A DNA stretch of 64,000 nt, taken from Bartonella alsatica (GTDB lineage Bacteria > Pseudomonadota > Alphaproteobacteria > Rhizobiales > Rhizobiaceae). Made by a program: the position numbers and the translations under genes. The notes under the pieces are model-generated. The model was not told the DNA's origin and did no database searches. It saw only the letters and a list, made by a program, of their open reading frames with translations. The stretch is from contig NZ_CP058235.1 in NCBI RefSeq assembly GCF_013388295.1, forward strand, positions 1,156,001-1,220,000. The letters are read 5' to 3'. Shown piece after piece: positions 54,495-64,000 of this stretch. Position 1 is the first letter of the stretch; each line of letters begins with the position of its first letter.

Positions 54495-56123
54495 ATGCGG
54501 GGAATTTCAACATTCGAACTTTTTCGTAATTCAGTATTTCGGAATTTGTGGTCGTCCACTCTTATTTCTAATTTAGGGGGGCTTATACAGGCTGTTGGAG
54601 CAGGGTGGTTAATGGCGTTGATTAGTTCTTCTCATTCCATGGTGGGGCTTGTTCAAAGTGCTACAACATTACCACTTGTTATGTTTTCTCTGATGGCAGG
54701 AGCATTAGCTGACACTTTTAATCGCCGCCAAATTATGTTGTGTGCGCAGATTATGATGATGGTTATATCCATGAGTTTAGCTATTTTATCTTTTATGGAC
54801 TTGCTAACACCTTGGTTTTTATTATGCTTTACGTTTTTGATTGGATGTGGAACAGCCTTTTATAATCCTTCTTGGCAAGCGACAATAGGAGACATTGTGA
54901 GTAGGGAAAATATCCCTGCTGCTGTGAGTTTGAACAGTGTCGGCTTTAATTTGATGCGTAGTGTAGGTCCTGCTATTGGTGGTGCTATCATTGTTACTCT
55001 TGGCGCAGCCGCTGCTTTTTTATTCAACGCGATAAGTTATATTCCTTTAATTGGAGCTTTGTTTTTTTGGAAACCGTGCTATGAAAACAACAAGTTGCCG
55101 CGAGAAAGACTTTTAGGAGCTGTCTCAGATGGTTTGCGGTATGTTGCGATGTCGCCCAATCTTCTGAGTATTATGGTTAGAGCGTTCCTTTTTGGTATTG
55201 GGGCGATTTCGATTTTAGCACTTTTGCCAATTGTTGTACATAAAATTCTCGGGGGCAGTGCTCTTCTTTATGGTACATTGCTCGGTAGTTTTGGTCTTGG
55301 AGCCATAATAGCTGGTATGATTAATTCATTTGTGCGGAATTATTTTCGTTTAGAAACAATTATAGCAAGTGCATTTATTGGTTTTGCTTGTTCTTGCTTT
55401 TTTTTAGCGATGAGCCGTTCATTGATTATAAGTCATATTGCTTTATTTCCTGCAGGCTTATGTTGGGTTTTAACGTTATCATTGTTTAATACATCTGTAC
55501 AGCTTTCTACACCACGCTGGGTTGTTGCACGTGCTTTAGCACTTTATCAAACGGCATCATATGGAGGGATGGCTGTTGGAAGTGCAATTTGGGGAGCTTT
55601 AGCTGATGGTTATTCACCAACAGTTGCTTTGAGTATTTGTTCTCTCTTCTTGGTTTTTGGAGCCCTTGCGGGGATAAAATTTAGAATTCAGGAAATACCC
55701 CAGATAGATTTGAATCCGCTTGATCATTTCAGAGAACCGGAGCTTTTACTCGATCTAAAAGCACAAAGTGGCCCAATTATGATTATGATAGATTATCAAA
55801 TTCATGAAAATGATCTCGAAGAATTTCTTAAAGTCATGACACGTCGTCGCCATATTCGTTTACGTGATGGTGCTCGCCAATGGGTTCTCTTACGCGATCT
55901 TGAAAGACCTGAATATTGGACAGAAGCATATCATATGCCAACATGGGTAGATTATTTGCGTCATAATCACCGTCGCATAAAAGCCGATGCAGAGGTAAAT
56001 AAACTTCTGCGTCATTTGAATCGTGCGCCTAATGGTATAAGAGTACATCGCATGATTGAACGACAGACAATACCACAAGCTAATGAAATGCTTTTAAAAT
56101 CTTCTTCTGTTCATCTACCTTAA
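54495..56123 (+). CDS. MFS transporter of the EntS-like (MFS_3) family with C-terminal soluble domain
   Basis: This 542-residue inner-membrane transporter is probably an exporter. Residues 10-410 form about 11-12 transmembrane helices. FRNLWSSTLISNLGGLIQAVGAGWLM and AGALADTFNRRQIM (loop 2-3 motif of MFS) are visible. A cytoplasmic domain of about 120 residues follows (IMIMIDYQIHENDLEEFLKVM), resembling the antibiotic-monooxygenase-like module seen in this family. The ATG at 54495 has AGAGGC upstream. It is divergent from rpsO and convergent with truB, interrupting the usual truB-rpsO order. The substrate is unknown. Confidence 0.88.
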   Translation: MRGISTFELFRNSVFRNLWSSTLISNLGGLIQAVGAGWLMALISSSHSMVGLVQSATTLPLVMFSLMAGALADTFNRRQIMLCAQIMMMVISMSLAILSFMDLLTPWFLLCFTFLIGCGTAFYNPSWQATIGDIVSRENIPAAVSLNSVGFNLMRSVGPAIGGAIIVTLGAAAAFLFNAISYIPLIGALFFWKPCYENNKLPRERLLGAVSDGLRYVAMSPNLLSIMVRAFLFGIGAISILALLPIVVHKILGGSALLYGTLLGSFGLGAIIAGMINSFVRNYFRLETIIASAFIGFACSCFFLAMSRSLIISHIALFPAGLCWVLTLSLFNTSVQLSTPRWVVARALALYQTASYGGMAVGSAIWGALADGYSPTVALSICSLFLVFGALAGIKFRIQEIPQIDLNPLDHFREPELLLDLKAQSGPIMIMIDYQIHENDLEEFLKVMTRRRHIRLRDGARQWVLLRDLERPEYWTEAYHMPTWVDYLRHNHRRIKADAEVNKLLRHLNRAPNGIRVHRMIERQTIPQANEMLLKSSSVHLP

Positions 56124-56586
56124 GATAAGAGGACTAAGACGGTTTTCTTGTACAATATTAGGTATGTGCAATACTATTTTTATGGATAAATTTGTTAGTA
56201 TAAACAGAACAGTAGAAAATTTATATGCTTTCATGAACATTTTATAATGTTGATAGGTTGAAAACAAATTTTTACTGAACAAGTAATTAGAGACTATGAG
56301 TCTAGCGATTTGTTTAAGTTAAAATTGTATTTTCCATTTCACAAGATTCTCTTGATACAATAGTAGATAGTATATGCACGTTATGTCCAGTAATGATCAA
56401 AAAGGCGATTGAAAATGATAAAAACAGTTTGTTAACGAGGGTTAGACTATGAACGCATTATAGATTTTCGGTTCCAATATGAATTATTATAAAAAAGTTA
56501 AGTGTAAGACAATGAAAAAAGCCTTCTTCTCTTTATTGATATGATAAAATATCTTTTTCCAAAAGATTATTGTAAGAAAGAATGAA
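56124..56586. other. AT-rich gap between MFS gene and truB with a weak truB terminator
   Basis: No gene is visible. ATCTTTT (56551-56557) and AAAAGAT (56561-56567) form an AT-only hairpin 20 bases past the truB stop, followed on the minus strand by ATTTTAT. It is a plausible but weak terminator. Confidence 0.45.
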
Positions 56587-57546
56587 TTAAATTGTAAAAA
56601 TACGCTTTGGTTTGAACAGGCTTTTGTCAAGAGTGCCTATAGCAAGAAGCTGCTCTTTGTAGGTAACACAGACTTCATTTTCCTCAATAAGTGCATTATG
56701 CTCACAGAGCGGTACTGGTGAGCCCTTCATGATCTGCTGTGCTTGGATTTCACTAAGGGTGTAATGAGAGAGGCAATCCAGCGCAGTATCTGTTTCAATT
56801 AAAAATGAGTCAAGTATTGAAAAATTACTTCTGGGAGAAGCATCATTTTCATTTGTTATACTTTCATCTAGTTTTGCCGCTTTTAATGTGTTCCATGTAA
56901 TGAGATCATTTTCACAAAAAGGTGCCACTGCGATACGTCTTAAATCAGCAATATATCCGTAACAACCAAGATCACGTCCCATATCGCGTGCTAAGGAGCG
57001 CACATAAGTTCCTTTTCCACAGGTTATTTCAAAGATAGAACGTTCTCTGGTAGGAGTTGCTATTAATTTAAAAGTTTCTATTTCTACTTGACGCGGTGGA
57101 ATTTCAATAATTTTACCTTTACGGGCTAGATCATAAGCACGATTGCCAGAAATTTTAATTGCCGAAAATTGTGGAGGTGTTTGTAAAATGATACCTGTAT
57201 ATTGAGGAAGAAGGGCGAGTATCTCTTCTTGTGTAGGACGTTTGAGAGACGTTTTTATTATTTCACCCTCTAGATCATCTGTTGAACGTTCTTCTCCCCA
57301 AACGATGTGAAAACGGTAGGTTTTTGTACCTCGCATCACGTAAGGAACAGTTTTAGTTGCTTCGCCCAGTGCAATTGGTAGGAGACCAGAAGCAAGAGGA
57401 TCTAGTGTACCTGCATGTCCTGCTTTTTGCGCATGAAAGAGCCATTTGATTTGTGAGACAGCTTCTGTTGATCTCATTCCTTTTGGTTTATCAAATATGA
57501 CCCAACCAGAAACAGAACGGCCCTTTTTTTTACGTTGCCGTACCAT
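56587..57546 (-). CDS. truB: tRNA pseudouridine-55 synthase
   Basis: It converts U55 in the T loop of tRNAs to pseudouridine. The product is 319 residues. The catalytic Asp49 lies in [21 protein letters not shown]. The N-terminal [18 protein letters not shown] is typical. The TruB C-terminal domains follow. The start at 57546 (MVRQRKKKG) comes one base after the rbfA stop, with GAGGATT upstream, indicating coupling. It is the last gene of the nusA-infB run. Confidence 0.97.
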   Translation of the reverse strand: MVRQRKKKGRSVSGWVIFDKPKGMRSTEAVSQIKWLFHAQKAGHAGTLDPLASGLLPIALGEATKTVPYVMRGTKTYRFHIVWGEERSTDDLEGEIIKTSLKRPTQEEILALLPQYTGIILQTPPQFSAIKISGNRAYDLARKGKIIEIPPRQVEIETFKLIATPTRERSIFEITCGKGTYVRSLARDMGRDLGCYGYIADLRRIAVAPFCENDLITWNTLKAAKLDESITNENDASPRSNFSILDSFLIETDTALDCLSHYTLSEIQAQQIMKGSPVPLCEHNALIEENEVCVTYKEQLLAIGTLDKSLFKPKRIFTI

Positions 57547-57547
57547 A

Positions 57548-57958
57548 TTAATCCTCAACTTCATCATTACGGTGAAGATCTCGCACTACCTCAGGTGAGC
57601 GGAGTAGAGCATCAATTTTTGAAAAATTATCAAAACTACTATCGAGTCGAAAACGTAGTTCAGGCATATATTTCATCTGTCGTAACGCATGACTGATTTT
57701 TCTACGGATAAAACGGCTATGTTTATTGAGGATATCAATGACATCAATATGAGAGGAGTTTTTAAGAGTGTTAAGAGGAGAAATAAAGCAGGTAGCAATT
57801 TTTAAATCTGGTGACATGCGTACTTCAGAGACAGAAATCATCATATTTTTCAAGAGATCCTCAAGTAAAATATCGCGCTGGAGCATATGCGCTAATGCGT
57901 GACGCACTTGCTCTCCTACTCTTAATTGCCGTTGTGATAGCTCTGCATTTTTTATCAA
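57548..57958 (-). CDS. rbfA: Ribosome-binding factor A
   Basis: This 30S maturation factor binds near the 5' end of 16S rRNA and is needed at low temperature. The product is 136 residues. [20 protein letters not shown] at the N-terminus and [15 protein letters not shown] are typical, followed by [22 protein letters not shown]. The start is TTG at 57958 with AAGGG upstream; no in-frame ATG precedes the conserved block. It lies 124 bases downstream of infB and one base before truB. Confidence 0.95.
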   Translation of the reverse strand: MIKNAELSQRQLRVGEQVRHALAHMLQRDILLEDLLKNMMISVSEVRMSPDLKIATCFISPLNTLKNSSHIDVIDILNKHSRFIRRKISHALRQMKYMPELRFRLDSSFDNFSKIDALLRSPEVVRDLHRNDEVED

Positions 57959-58082
57959 AGTTTTTACCCTTATTACAAACTACTCTTCTTTTGACTATCT
58001 TCAAAGATTAAGAAAACAAAAGTATTACACATAAATCCAATAACTTTTTTTATTTTATAACAGAGCAAAGCATTGAATTATT

Positions 58083-60608
58083 TTATAATGTACGATTAAT
58101 ATGTTCGATACGAAAGGTTTCAATAATATCCCCTGCGCGTATGTCTTCGTAATTTTCGAATGCTATTCCACATTCTTGTCCGCTTTGTACTTCATTGACT
58201 TCATCTTTGAAGCGTTTGAGTGTTTTAAGTTTTCCTTCATGAATGACAATATTATCGCGGATAAGGCGAACACCAACGCCTCGTTCTATCTTACCTTCTG
58301 TAACACGGCAACCCGCAACTTTTCCGACTTTTGTAATGTTAAAAACCTCTAAAATTTCAGCATTACCAAGGAAAGTTTCACGCTGTTCTGGTGAAAGTAA
58401 TCCTGACATGGCAGCTTTAATATCATCAACAAGGTCGTAGATGATATTATAATAGCGAATTTCAATTCCTTGTGTTTTTGCACAATCGCGTGCCTGTTTA
58501 TTAGCCCGAACATTAAAGCCAATCACAGCAGAGTTAGAAGCTTCAGCAAGAGAAATATCACTTTCAGTGATACCTCCAGCACCAGAATGTACAATGCGTG
58601 CACGCACTTCTTCGTTTCCTAGTTTTTCCAATGCTGAAGCGATTGCTTCAATTGATCCTTGTACATCTCCTTTAATAATAAGGGGAAATTCTTTAATGCC
58701 GGTGGTTTGTAGTTTTGTCATCATTTGTTCAAGAGAACCACGAGAACCCGTTTGTCGGGCTACAGCTTTATCACGCGCTAATCGCTGACGATATTCAGCA
58801 ATTTCGCGTGCTTTTGCTTCATGACTGACAACAGCAAAACGGTCCCCAGCTTGTGGTGTCCCTTGCATACCTAAAATTTCGATGGGTGTAGAAGGAACTG
58901 CTTCTTTGACATGACAACCACGGTCATCAATCAAAGCACGCACGCGTCCCCATTCATTGCCGGCGACAATAATATCAGAAGGATGCAATGTACCTTTCTG
59001 AACAAGAACTGTTGCAACAGATCCACGTCCTCGATCCAGTTTTGCTTCAATGACAACACCTTCTGCGGTTCTTTGGGAGTCTGCTTTCAGATCAAGAATT
59101 TCAGCTTGAAGGAGAATAGCTTCGAGTAGTTTATCAAGATTTTGTCCAGTTTTCGCAGAAACTTCGACTTCTAAAGTCTCTCCACCCATAGTCTCAACAA
59201 ACACCTCGTGTTGTAAAAGCTCTGTACGCACCTTTTGTGCATTAGCAGCTGGTTTATCAATTTTGTTAATAGCAACAATAATGGGCACACCAGCAGCTTT
59301 AGCATGATTGATTGATTCAATCGTTTGTGGCATAACACTATCATCAGCGGCTACAACAAGAACGGCAATATCGGTAACGCGAGCTCCACGAGCACGCATA
59401 GCTGTGAAGGCAGCATGTCCAGGAGTATCAATAAAGGTAATCTTTTGACCACTCTGCTCTACTTGATAAGCACCAATATGTTGTGTAATACCACCTGCTT
59501 CACCAGAAACAACATTCGCTTTTCGAATAGCATCGAGCAAAGAAGTTTTCCCATGATCGACATGTCCCATAATTGTTACAACTGGTGGACGTGATTGCAT
59601 TTTTTGGGGATTATCAGCAATATTAAAGATGCCTTCTTCTATGTCAGATTCTAAAACACGTTTAACAGTGTGACCAAATTCAACGGCGATGAGTTCAGCA
59701 ACGTCTGCATCAATAACATCACCGGGTTTCATCATTTGCCCTTGTTTCATCAGAAATTTAATGACATCAACGGAACGCTCAGTCATACGCTGCGCAAGTT
59801 CTTGAATTGTAATGGTTTCGGGAAGAACAACTTCACGGGAAATTTTTTCTCTTGGCTCTTGATTTTGTGCACGTTTAAATTTCTCTTGCCTGCGGCGCAT
59901 TGCGGCCATTGAGCGCCCACGTGCATTACCTTCTTCATCCAGAGCAGTATTAAGGGTTAGCTTTCCACGACGTCGTTCATCAGCACCTTTTACAACTTTT
60001 GGTGCACGCACTTCTGATTTAGCGAGATTAGCACGTCGGTTGTATCGATCGTCTTCTTCTTTATCTTCATCTACTTTGCGTTTTTCAATCACAGTTGTAT
60101 TTTTAGGCGCGATAGTGATATCTATTGGTTCTATGAAGGAGAGAGTAGAGCTAAGAGAGGGAGTTTGTTCTGGTGGATTTTTTTCTTTTTGATGTATTTC
60201 TGTTTCTTGAATTGACTGCTGAAAACTTTCTTCACGTTCTCTTTCACGTTTTGCTTCTTCTTCAGCTTGTTCACGCGTTATTTTTTCTTGGATATGTGCT
60301 TCTTCTAATGCACGAAACCTCGCTTCCATTTCAGTGGATGAAAGATTACTTTTAGCGACGGGTTTATTCGGCTTTGCTTCTTCGAATTTTGGTTTAGAAC
60401 GTTGGGGAGCCACATGTGGTTTGGTAATTGGCTGTTGTACTTCAGCTTTTTCATCAGGTCGCGTAATTTTGCGCCGTTTAGTTTCGACAACTACAGCCTT
60501 CGTACGGCCATGGCTAAAATTTTGTTTGACCGTACTCGTTTCTAAGACTGACCGCTTTAGGGTTAATGTCCTCTTGACTGTTATTTTGTCATTGCTATTT
60601 TCACTCAT
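58083..60608 (-). CDS. infB: Translation initiation factor IF-2
   Basis: This GTPase brings initiator tRNA to the 30S subunit. The product is 841 residues. A long, charged, low-complexity N-terminal region (1-260, rich in Lys, Glu and Arg) precedes an IF2_N domain. The G domain starts with [18 protein letters not shown] near residue 350, with DTPGHAAF and NKIDKP following. Domains II, III and the fMet-tRNA-binding C2 domain complete it. The start ATG overlaps the ylxR stop (ATGA). It lies in the conserved nusA-ylxR-infB-rbfA order. Confidence 0.98.
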   Translation of the reverse strand: MSENSNDKITVKRTLTLKRSVLETSTVKQNFSHGRTKAVVVETKRRKITRPDEKAEVQQPITKPHVAPQRSKPKFEEAKPNKPVAKSNLSSTEMEARFRALEEAHIQEKITREQAEEEAKREREREESFQQSIQETEIHQKEKNPPEQTPSLSSTLSFIEPIDITIAPKNTTVIEKRKVDEDKEEDDRYNRRANLAKSEVRAPKVVKGADERRRGKLTLNTALDEEGNARGRSMAAMRRRQEKFKRAQNQEPREKISREVVLPETITIQELAQRMTERSVDVIKFLMKQGQMMKPGDVIDADVAELIAVEFGHTVKRVLESDIEEGIFNIADNPQKMQSRPPVVTIMGHVDHGKTSLLDAIRKANVVSGEAGGITQHIGAYQVEQSGQKITFIDTPGHAAFTAMRARGARVTDIAVLVVAADDSVMPQTIESINHAKAAGVPIIVAINKIDKPAANAQKVRTELLQHEVFVETMGGETLEVEVSAKTGQNLDKLLEAILLQAEILDLKADSQRTAEGVVIEAKLDRGRGSVATVLVQKGTLHPSDIIVAGNEWGRVRALIDDRGCHVKEAVPSTPIEILGMQGTPQAGDRFAVVSHEAKAREIAEYRQRLARDKAVARQTGSRGSLEQMMTKLQTTGIKEFPLIIKGDVQGSIEAIASALEKLGNEEVRARIVHSGAGGITESDISLAEASNSAVIGFNVRANKQARDCAKTQGIEIRYYNIIYDLVDDIKAAMSGLLSPEQRETFLGNAEILEVFNITKVGKVAGCRVTEGKIERGVGVRLIRDNIVIHEGKLKTLKRFKDEVNEVQSGQECGIAFENYEDIRAGDIIETFRIEHINRTL

Positions 60609-61240
60609 TGTACTTCCTTCACGGCTTGAACCGTTACCTCACCGAGCTTGCTATGCTTTTCATCACGATAGGCGAGCAATTTATGTATTGTGTTCAGAAA
60701 TCCTTCAGCAGCTTTGGTATCCAATAAGGCTGCATGCATTACCGGATTAGCACCAAAAGCCACTCGCATTTCATCACTTGTAAATAAAGATATGGTTTTT
60801 ATATTCCGATTTGTTTGTTGTTGTGTTTTATGGATGGCTTGTGCGATTTTTCGTTTTCCATCTTCTGTAGTTTCCTTAGCATGAAGGACAAGAATAACTT
60901 GACCAGAGCGAATAGCAGCATCAACTTTTGTTGTTCCCATGACAATGGTACCTGCTTTTCGTGCCAACGAAAGGCTTGCAAGAGCAGCTTTTAGCAAAAG
61001 TGTATCAACAATATGCGCAAGATTTGGTGCAACCTCAACATCTGTTTTAAAACTTTTGTGAAAAGCTTTTTGTTTGATTGCTGCTTCAATGGTAGAATGA
61101 CGAGCAGAAACCCAAACACCGCGTCCTGGCAAATTAGATTTAAGATCAGGGACAATTTGATTATTGGGACCAATAACAAAACGGATCAACGTTTTTGCTG
61201 GAGCATTTTTTCTGGTCACAATGCAGGTCCGTTCATTCAT
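60605..61240 (-). CDS. ylxR: YlxR (DUF448) fused to an L7Ae-like RNA-binding domain
   Basis: This 211-residue protein of the nusA-infB operon is a likely RNA-binding or nucleoid regulator. The N-terminal DUF448 domain (1-80) has [19 protein letters not shown] and [10 protein letters not shown]. The second domain (about 90-190) resembles L7Ae/L30e-type RNA-binding proteins, with [20 protein letters not shown]. This fusion is usual in alphaproteobacteria. ATG 61240 directly follows the nusA stop and the gene's own stop overlaps the infB start. Confidence 0.92.
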   Translation of the reverse strand: MNERTCIVTRKNAPAKTLIRFVIGPNNQIVPDLKSNLPGRGVWVSARHSTIEAAIKQKAFHKSFKTDVEVAPNLAHIVDTLLLKAALASLSLARKAGTIVMGTTKVDAAIRSGQVILVLHAKETTEDGKRKIAQAIHKTQQQTNRNIKTISLFTSDEMRVAFGANPVMHAALLDTKAAEGFLNTIHKLLAYRDEKHSKLGEVTVQAVKEVQ

Positions 61241-62881
61241 TTAAAGTGCATCCACATTCAAATTATCTATTTTTTCATCTTTTGCAGATTTTGCAGAATT
61301 TTTGCTTTCTGCAGGAGCTTCTTTAACAAGATCAGCTTCGTTTATCCAGCCAACTTGCACACGTGCTGCTAAAACCATAGCTTCTGCATCAGCACGTGTA
61401 ATATCAAATGGGGTCAGGATACCAGAAAAATTTTGTGTTTGACCTTCTTTACGTTCTCTCCATCCAGCCAAATCATCGACTGCATAGCCAGCAAAGTCTT
61501 CTATTGTTTTCACACCATCTTCACCAACAGCAACCAACATGGCACTTGTCATTCCTGGCAATGTTCGTAATTCGTCAGAAACACCAAGTTTTTTGCGTTT
61601 TTCATCAAGTTCTTTTTCTTTATGTTCGAGATATTCGCGCGCACGGCTTTGAATTTCAGCAGCAGTTTCATGATCAAAACCATCAATGGAGGCGATTTCT
61701 TCGAGATCAATATAAGCGATTTCCTCAATAGAAGAAAAACCTTCTGATGCCATAACCTGTCCAATCATTTCGTCAACATCTAAGGATTCCATAAAAAGTT
61801 TGCTGCGTTCCGCAAATTCTTTTTGACGATTTTCAGATTCTTCCTTTTCTGTTAAAATATCAATATTCCATCCCGTTAATTGTGAGGCTAGACGAACATT
61901 TTGTCCACGCCGTCCAATAGCAAGGCTAAGTTGATCATCAGGCACAATAACTTCAATACGTTCTGCATCTTCATCGAGTACAACTTTAGTAACTTCAGCG
62001 GGTTGCAGTGCATTAACAATAAATGTGGCAGCATCAGGAGACCAAGGAATAATATCAATTTTTTCACCTTGTAATTCTGCAACTACAGCCTGTACGCGGC
62101 TTCCTCGCATTCCCACACATGCTCCAACAGGATCAATGGAACCATCGCGTGAGACAACAGCAATTTTAGCACGTGAACCCGGATCACGGGCAACCGATTT
62201 AATTTCTATAATACCATCATAGATCTCTGGCACTTCCATGGTAAAAAGTTTCACCATAAATTGGGGGTGTGTACGTGAAAGAAAAATTTGTGGACCTCGT
62301 GATTCACGGTGCACATCATTGACAAAGGCACGAATACGATCTCCATAGCGGAAAGATTCACGTGGAATTAATTCATCACGGCGTACGATAGCTTCACCAC
62401 GACCTAGATCAACGATAACATTGCCATATTCTACACGTTTTACTGTGCCAGAAACAATTTCACCGATTTTATTTTTAAATTCTTCATATTGCTGGTCACG
62501 CTCTGCGTCGCGTACCTTTTGTACAATAACTTGTTTAGCAGATTGTGCTGCGATACGACCAAAATCCATAGGAGGTAAAAGATCAGCAAAAAAATCACCA
62601 ATTTTTGCATTTTTTTGGTGTTTGAGTGCGTCAGATAAAGTAATTTCACTTGTATAATCTTCGACGACATCAACGATTTTTAGCAGACGCTGTAATTTAA
62701 TTTCACCTGTTTTAGAATTGATTTCGGCACGGATATTGGTTTCTTGACCATAACGAGAACGTGCCGCTTTCTGAATAGCATCAGCCATCGCAGAAATGAC
62801 AATTTCACGGTCAATTGATTTTTCACGTGCAACAGCATCTGCAATTTGCAGAATTTCAAGCCTGTTAGCGCTTGTAGCCAT
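61241..62881 (-). CDS. nusA: Transcription termination/antitermination protein NusA
   Basis: It binds RNA polymerase and modulates pausing, termination and rRNA antitermination. The product is 546 residues. The N-terminal RNAP-binding domain covers about 1-130. An S1 domain follows (SGTVKRVEYGNVIVDLGRGEA), then KH domains with GACVGMRGSRVQAVVAEL and LAIGRRGQNVRLASQL. C-terminal helix-hairpin-helix AR-type repeats cover about 360-510. The start at 62881 (MATSANRLEI) has GAAGGAG upstream. It is preceded by rimP after a 46-base gap. Confidence 0.98.
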   Translation of the reverse strand: MATSANRLEILQIADAVAREKSIDREIVISAMADAIQKAARSRYGQETNIRAEINSKTGEIKLQRLLKIVDVVEDYTSEITLSDALKHQKNAKIGDFFADLLPPMDFGRIAAQSAKQVIVQKVRDAERDQQYEEFKNKIGEIVSGTVKRVEYGNVIVDLGRGEAIVRRDELIPRESFRYGDRIRAFVNDVHRESRGPQIFLSRTHPQFMVKLFTMEVPEIYDGIIEIKSVARDPGSRAKIAVVSRDGSIDPVGACVGMRGSRVQAVVAELQGEKIDIIPWSPDAATFIVNALQPAEVTKVVLDEDAERIEVIVPDDQLSLAIGRRGQNVRLASQLTGWNIDILTEKEESENRQKEFAERSKLFMESLDVDEMIGQVMASEGFSSIEEIAYIDLEEIASIDGFDHETAAEIQSRAREYLEHKEKELDEKRKKLGVSDELRTLPGMTSAMLVAVGEDGVKTIEDFAGYAVDDLAGWRERKEGQTQNFSGILTPFDITRADAEAMVLAARVQVGWINEADLVKEAPAESKNSAKSAKDEKIDNLNVDAL

Positions 62882-62927
62882 CAATTTTCTCCTTCTTTGT
62901 GTCACACGATGGGCATTCCCAGCGATA

Positions 62928-63554
62928 TTAATCCTTGTAATTTGACGTTTGTTTTGAGACGTTAGGATTATCTTTGGGAATGAATTGTTGATTTAAACTT
63001 TTATTTTTTTTCAACGCGTCGCGAATAAGTTCATCGGTAAGTACTAAATGCGCATTTGTGATATTACAAAAGGGAATAGAGATATACATGCTTTCACCAT
63101 AAGCAGCTTGATCGGTATTTAAAGTAAATCCATTTTGCGTAATATTTGTAAGTGTTCCACGAAATTTTCGACGTCCATCAATTGTTATTTTGGTTTCAAT
63201 TTTTGCAATATGTCCTTGCCAATGAAAAAAGTCAGATTTTCTTATCAATGGACGATCAATTCCAGGAGATGAAATTTCTAAATGATATTTTCGTTCAATA
63301 ACATTTTGCACATCAAGAAGAGGAGAAACAGTCCGACTAACAGTTTCGCAATCTTCTACGGTTATGGAACCATCAGCGCGTTCAATCATAATCTGAAGTG
63401 TTAAACCATTTAAACCAAGAAGTTTTACACGAACCAAACGAAAACCTAAAGGCTTAAGCAATGGTATGACAAGAGCAGCAACGCGCGCTTCATTGCCATC
63501 TTCTTCAAATAGACGCGGCTCATCAAGATCGCTTATCTTTTCAGTTTCATTCAT
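62928..63554 (-). CDS. rimP: Ribosome maturation factor RimP
   Basis: It assists 30S subunit assembly. The product is 208 residues. The N-terminal domain has FRLVRVKLLGLNGLTLQIMIER and ITVEDCETVSRTVSPLLD. YHLEISSPGIDRPLIRKSDF is the family hallmark. The C-terminal SH3-like domain has KFRGTLTNITQNGFTL. Several Met codons lie upstream in frame; 63554 (MNETEKISD) is chosen because the residues before it look non-coding. nusA follows. Confidence 0.95.
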   Translation of the reverse strand: MNETEKISDLDEPRLFEEDGNEARVAALVIPLLKPLGFRLVRVKLLGLNGLTLQIMIERADGSITVEDCETVSRTVSPLLDVQNVIERKYHLEISSPGIDRPLIRKSDFFHWQGHIAKIETKITIDGRRKFRGTLTNITQNGFTLNTDQAAYGESMYISIPFCNITNAHLVLTDELIRDALKKNKSLNQQFIPKDNPNVSKQTSNYKD

Positions 63555-63705
63555 ATATTTTATCCAAGTCGTTTTCATCAGTTTTATGACATTAAAAAAG
63601 AGCGGGTACAGCGGCCCACTCTTCATCATAAGACCAAGAATTTAGTTATTGATACTCTTAAATTCAAAATTTTTCAAGTTGTTTATAAGAAAAGCATTTC
63701 ACCAT

Positions 63706-64000
63706 TTATTTTTTGATAAAGGTAAGGTAGGCAGGTATCCGTCCTGCACGTAGAGCTTTTGCTTCATAGCGAGTACTTATCCATAGCGGATAAGGGGTTT
63801 TCCAATCTTTGGGGTCTTCTGCTTTCCACTCAAAGTGATTATGTTGGATGCAATGATAGAGGGTCCAGTTTACATAACTGTCTATATCGCTAGCGAAGCG
63901 GAATTTTTTCCCTGTTTTAAGAACGCGAGCAAAACGGTTAAGATTTTTTATGTTGATAAAACGTCGTTTCCAATGTTTCTTTTTAGGCCATGGATCAGGA
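63706..64000 (-). CDS. trmB: tRNA (guanine-N7-)-methyltransferase, C-terminal part
   Basis: It methylates G46 of tRNAs. The last 98 codons are visible; the start lies outside the window. Minus-strand translation begins [16 protein letters not shown], the TrmB substrate-binding hallmark. It continues with [34 protein letters not shown] and AYLTFIKK before TAA at 63708-63706. Its position before rimP-nusA is the usual rhizobial order. Confidence 0.93.
   Translation of the reverse strand, partial: PDPWPKKKHWKRRFINIKNLNRFARVLKTGKKFRFASDIDSYVNWTLYHCIQHNHFEWKAEDPKDWKTPYPLWISTRYEAKALRAGRIPAYLTFIKK

Overview
The window is chromosomal DNA of an AT-rich alphaproteobacterium of the order Hyphomicrobiales, most probably Bartonella. 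The grounds are the visibly low GC content, gene neighbourhoods of rhizobial/Brucella type (trmB-rimP-nusA-ylxR-infB-rbfA-truB, rpsO-pnp, secA-ppiC-argJ-mutT, prfA-prmC), a homologue of the Brucella lipoprotein Omp10, and long gene-poor AT-rich spacers like those of Bartonella genomes. The genus assignment is inference from content; no database search was made. The region is almost entirely core chromosome. I saw no rRNA, tRNA, CRISPR array, prophage or insertion sequence.

Layout. 1-15.5 kb: typA (cut by the window edge), a 1.4 kb AT-rich gap, mgtE, an M3 oligopeptidase, a DUF459/MltB-type lytic transglycosylase pair, galU-kdsD (UDP-glucose and arabinose-5-phosphate for the envelope), an Omp10-like lipoprotein, a degenerate NtrC-type regulator and a cardiolipin-synthase-like phospholipase D protein. 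15.6-21 kb: guaB, a 49-residue basic microprotein, an RsmB-type rRNA methyltransferase and guaA. 21-26 kb: ugpQ facing the ugpBAEC importer (glycerol-3-phosphate and phosphodiester scavenging). 27-29.7 kb: an AztABC-type zinc importer whose promoter sits between two mirror-image Zur-like boxes. 29.8-34 kb: nrdHIEF, the oxygen-tolerant class Ib ribonucleotide reductase, behind a perfect NrdR-like box and a roughly 0.5 kb leader. 34-42.6 kb: prmC-prfA, a Fur/Mur regulator, secA, a parvulin, argJ and mutT. 43.7-51.4 kb: an NlpC/P60 hydrolase, an M17 aminopeptidase, coaA, asparaginase, hslVU and an RsmC-like methyltransferase. 51.4-64 kb: the translation/transcription cluster pnp, rpsO, truB, rbfA, infB, ylxR, nusA, rimP and trmB, split by an oppositely oriented MFS transporter gene.

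How the genes fit together. Most encode housekeeping functions: ribosome maturation (rimP, rbfA, truB, RsmB/RsmC-like enzymes), translation termination (prfA, prmC), purine synthesis, dNTP supply, protein export and folding, and wall turnover. The accessory theme is nutrient scavenging from a host (glycerol-3-phosphate, zinc, magnesium, peptides, asparagine), with metal control suggested by the Fur/Mur gene and the Zur-like sites.

No obviously new multi-gene system is present. The least explained items are regulatory or small: the twin Zur-like promoter, the nrd leader with a possible upstream peptide, a structured leader before rpsO, the 49-residue microprotein, the sigma-54-activator relative without its sigma-54 contact loop, and the DUF459 protein without canonical SGNH residues.
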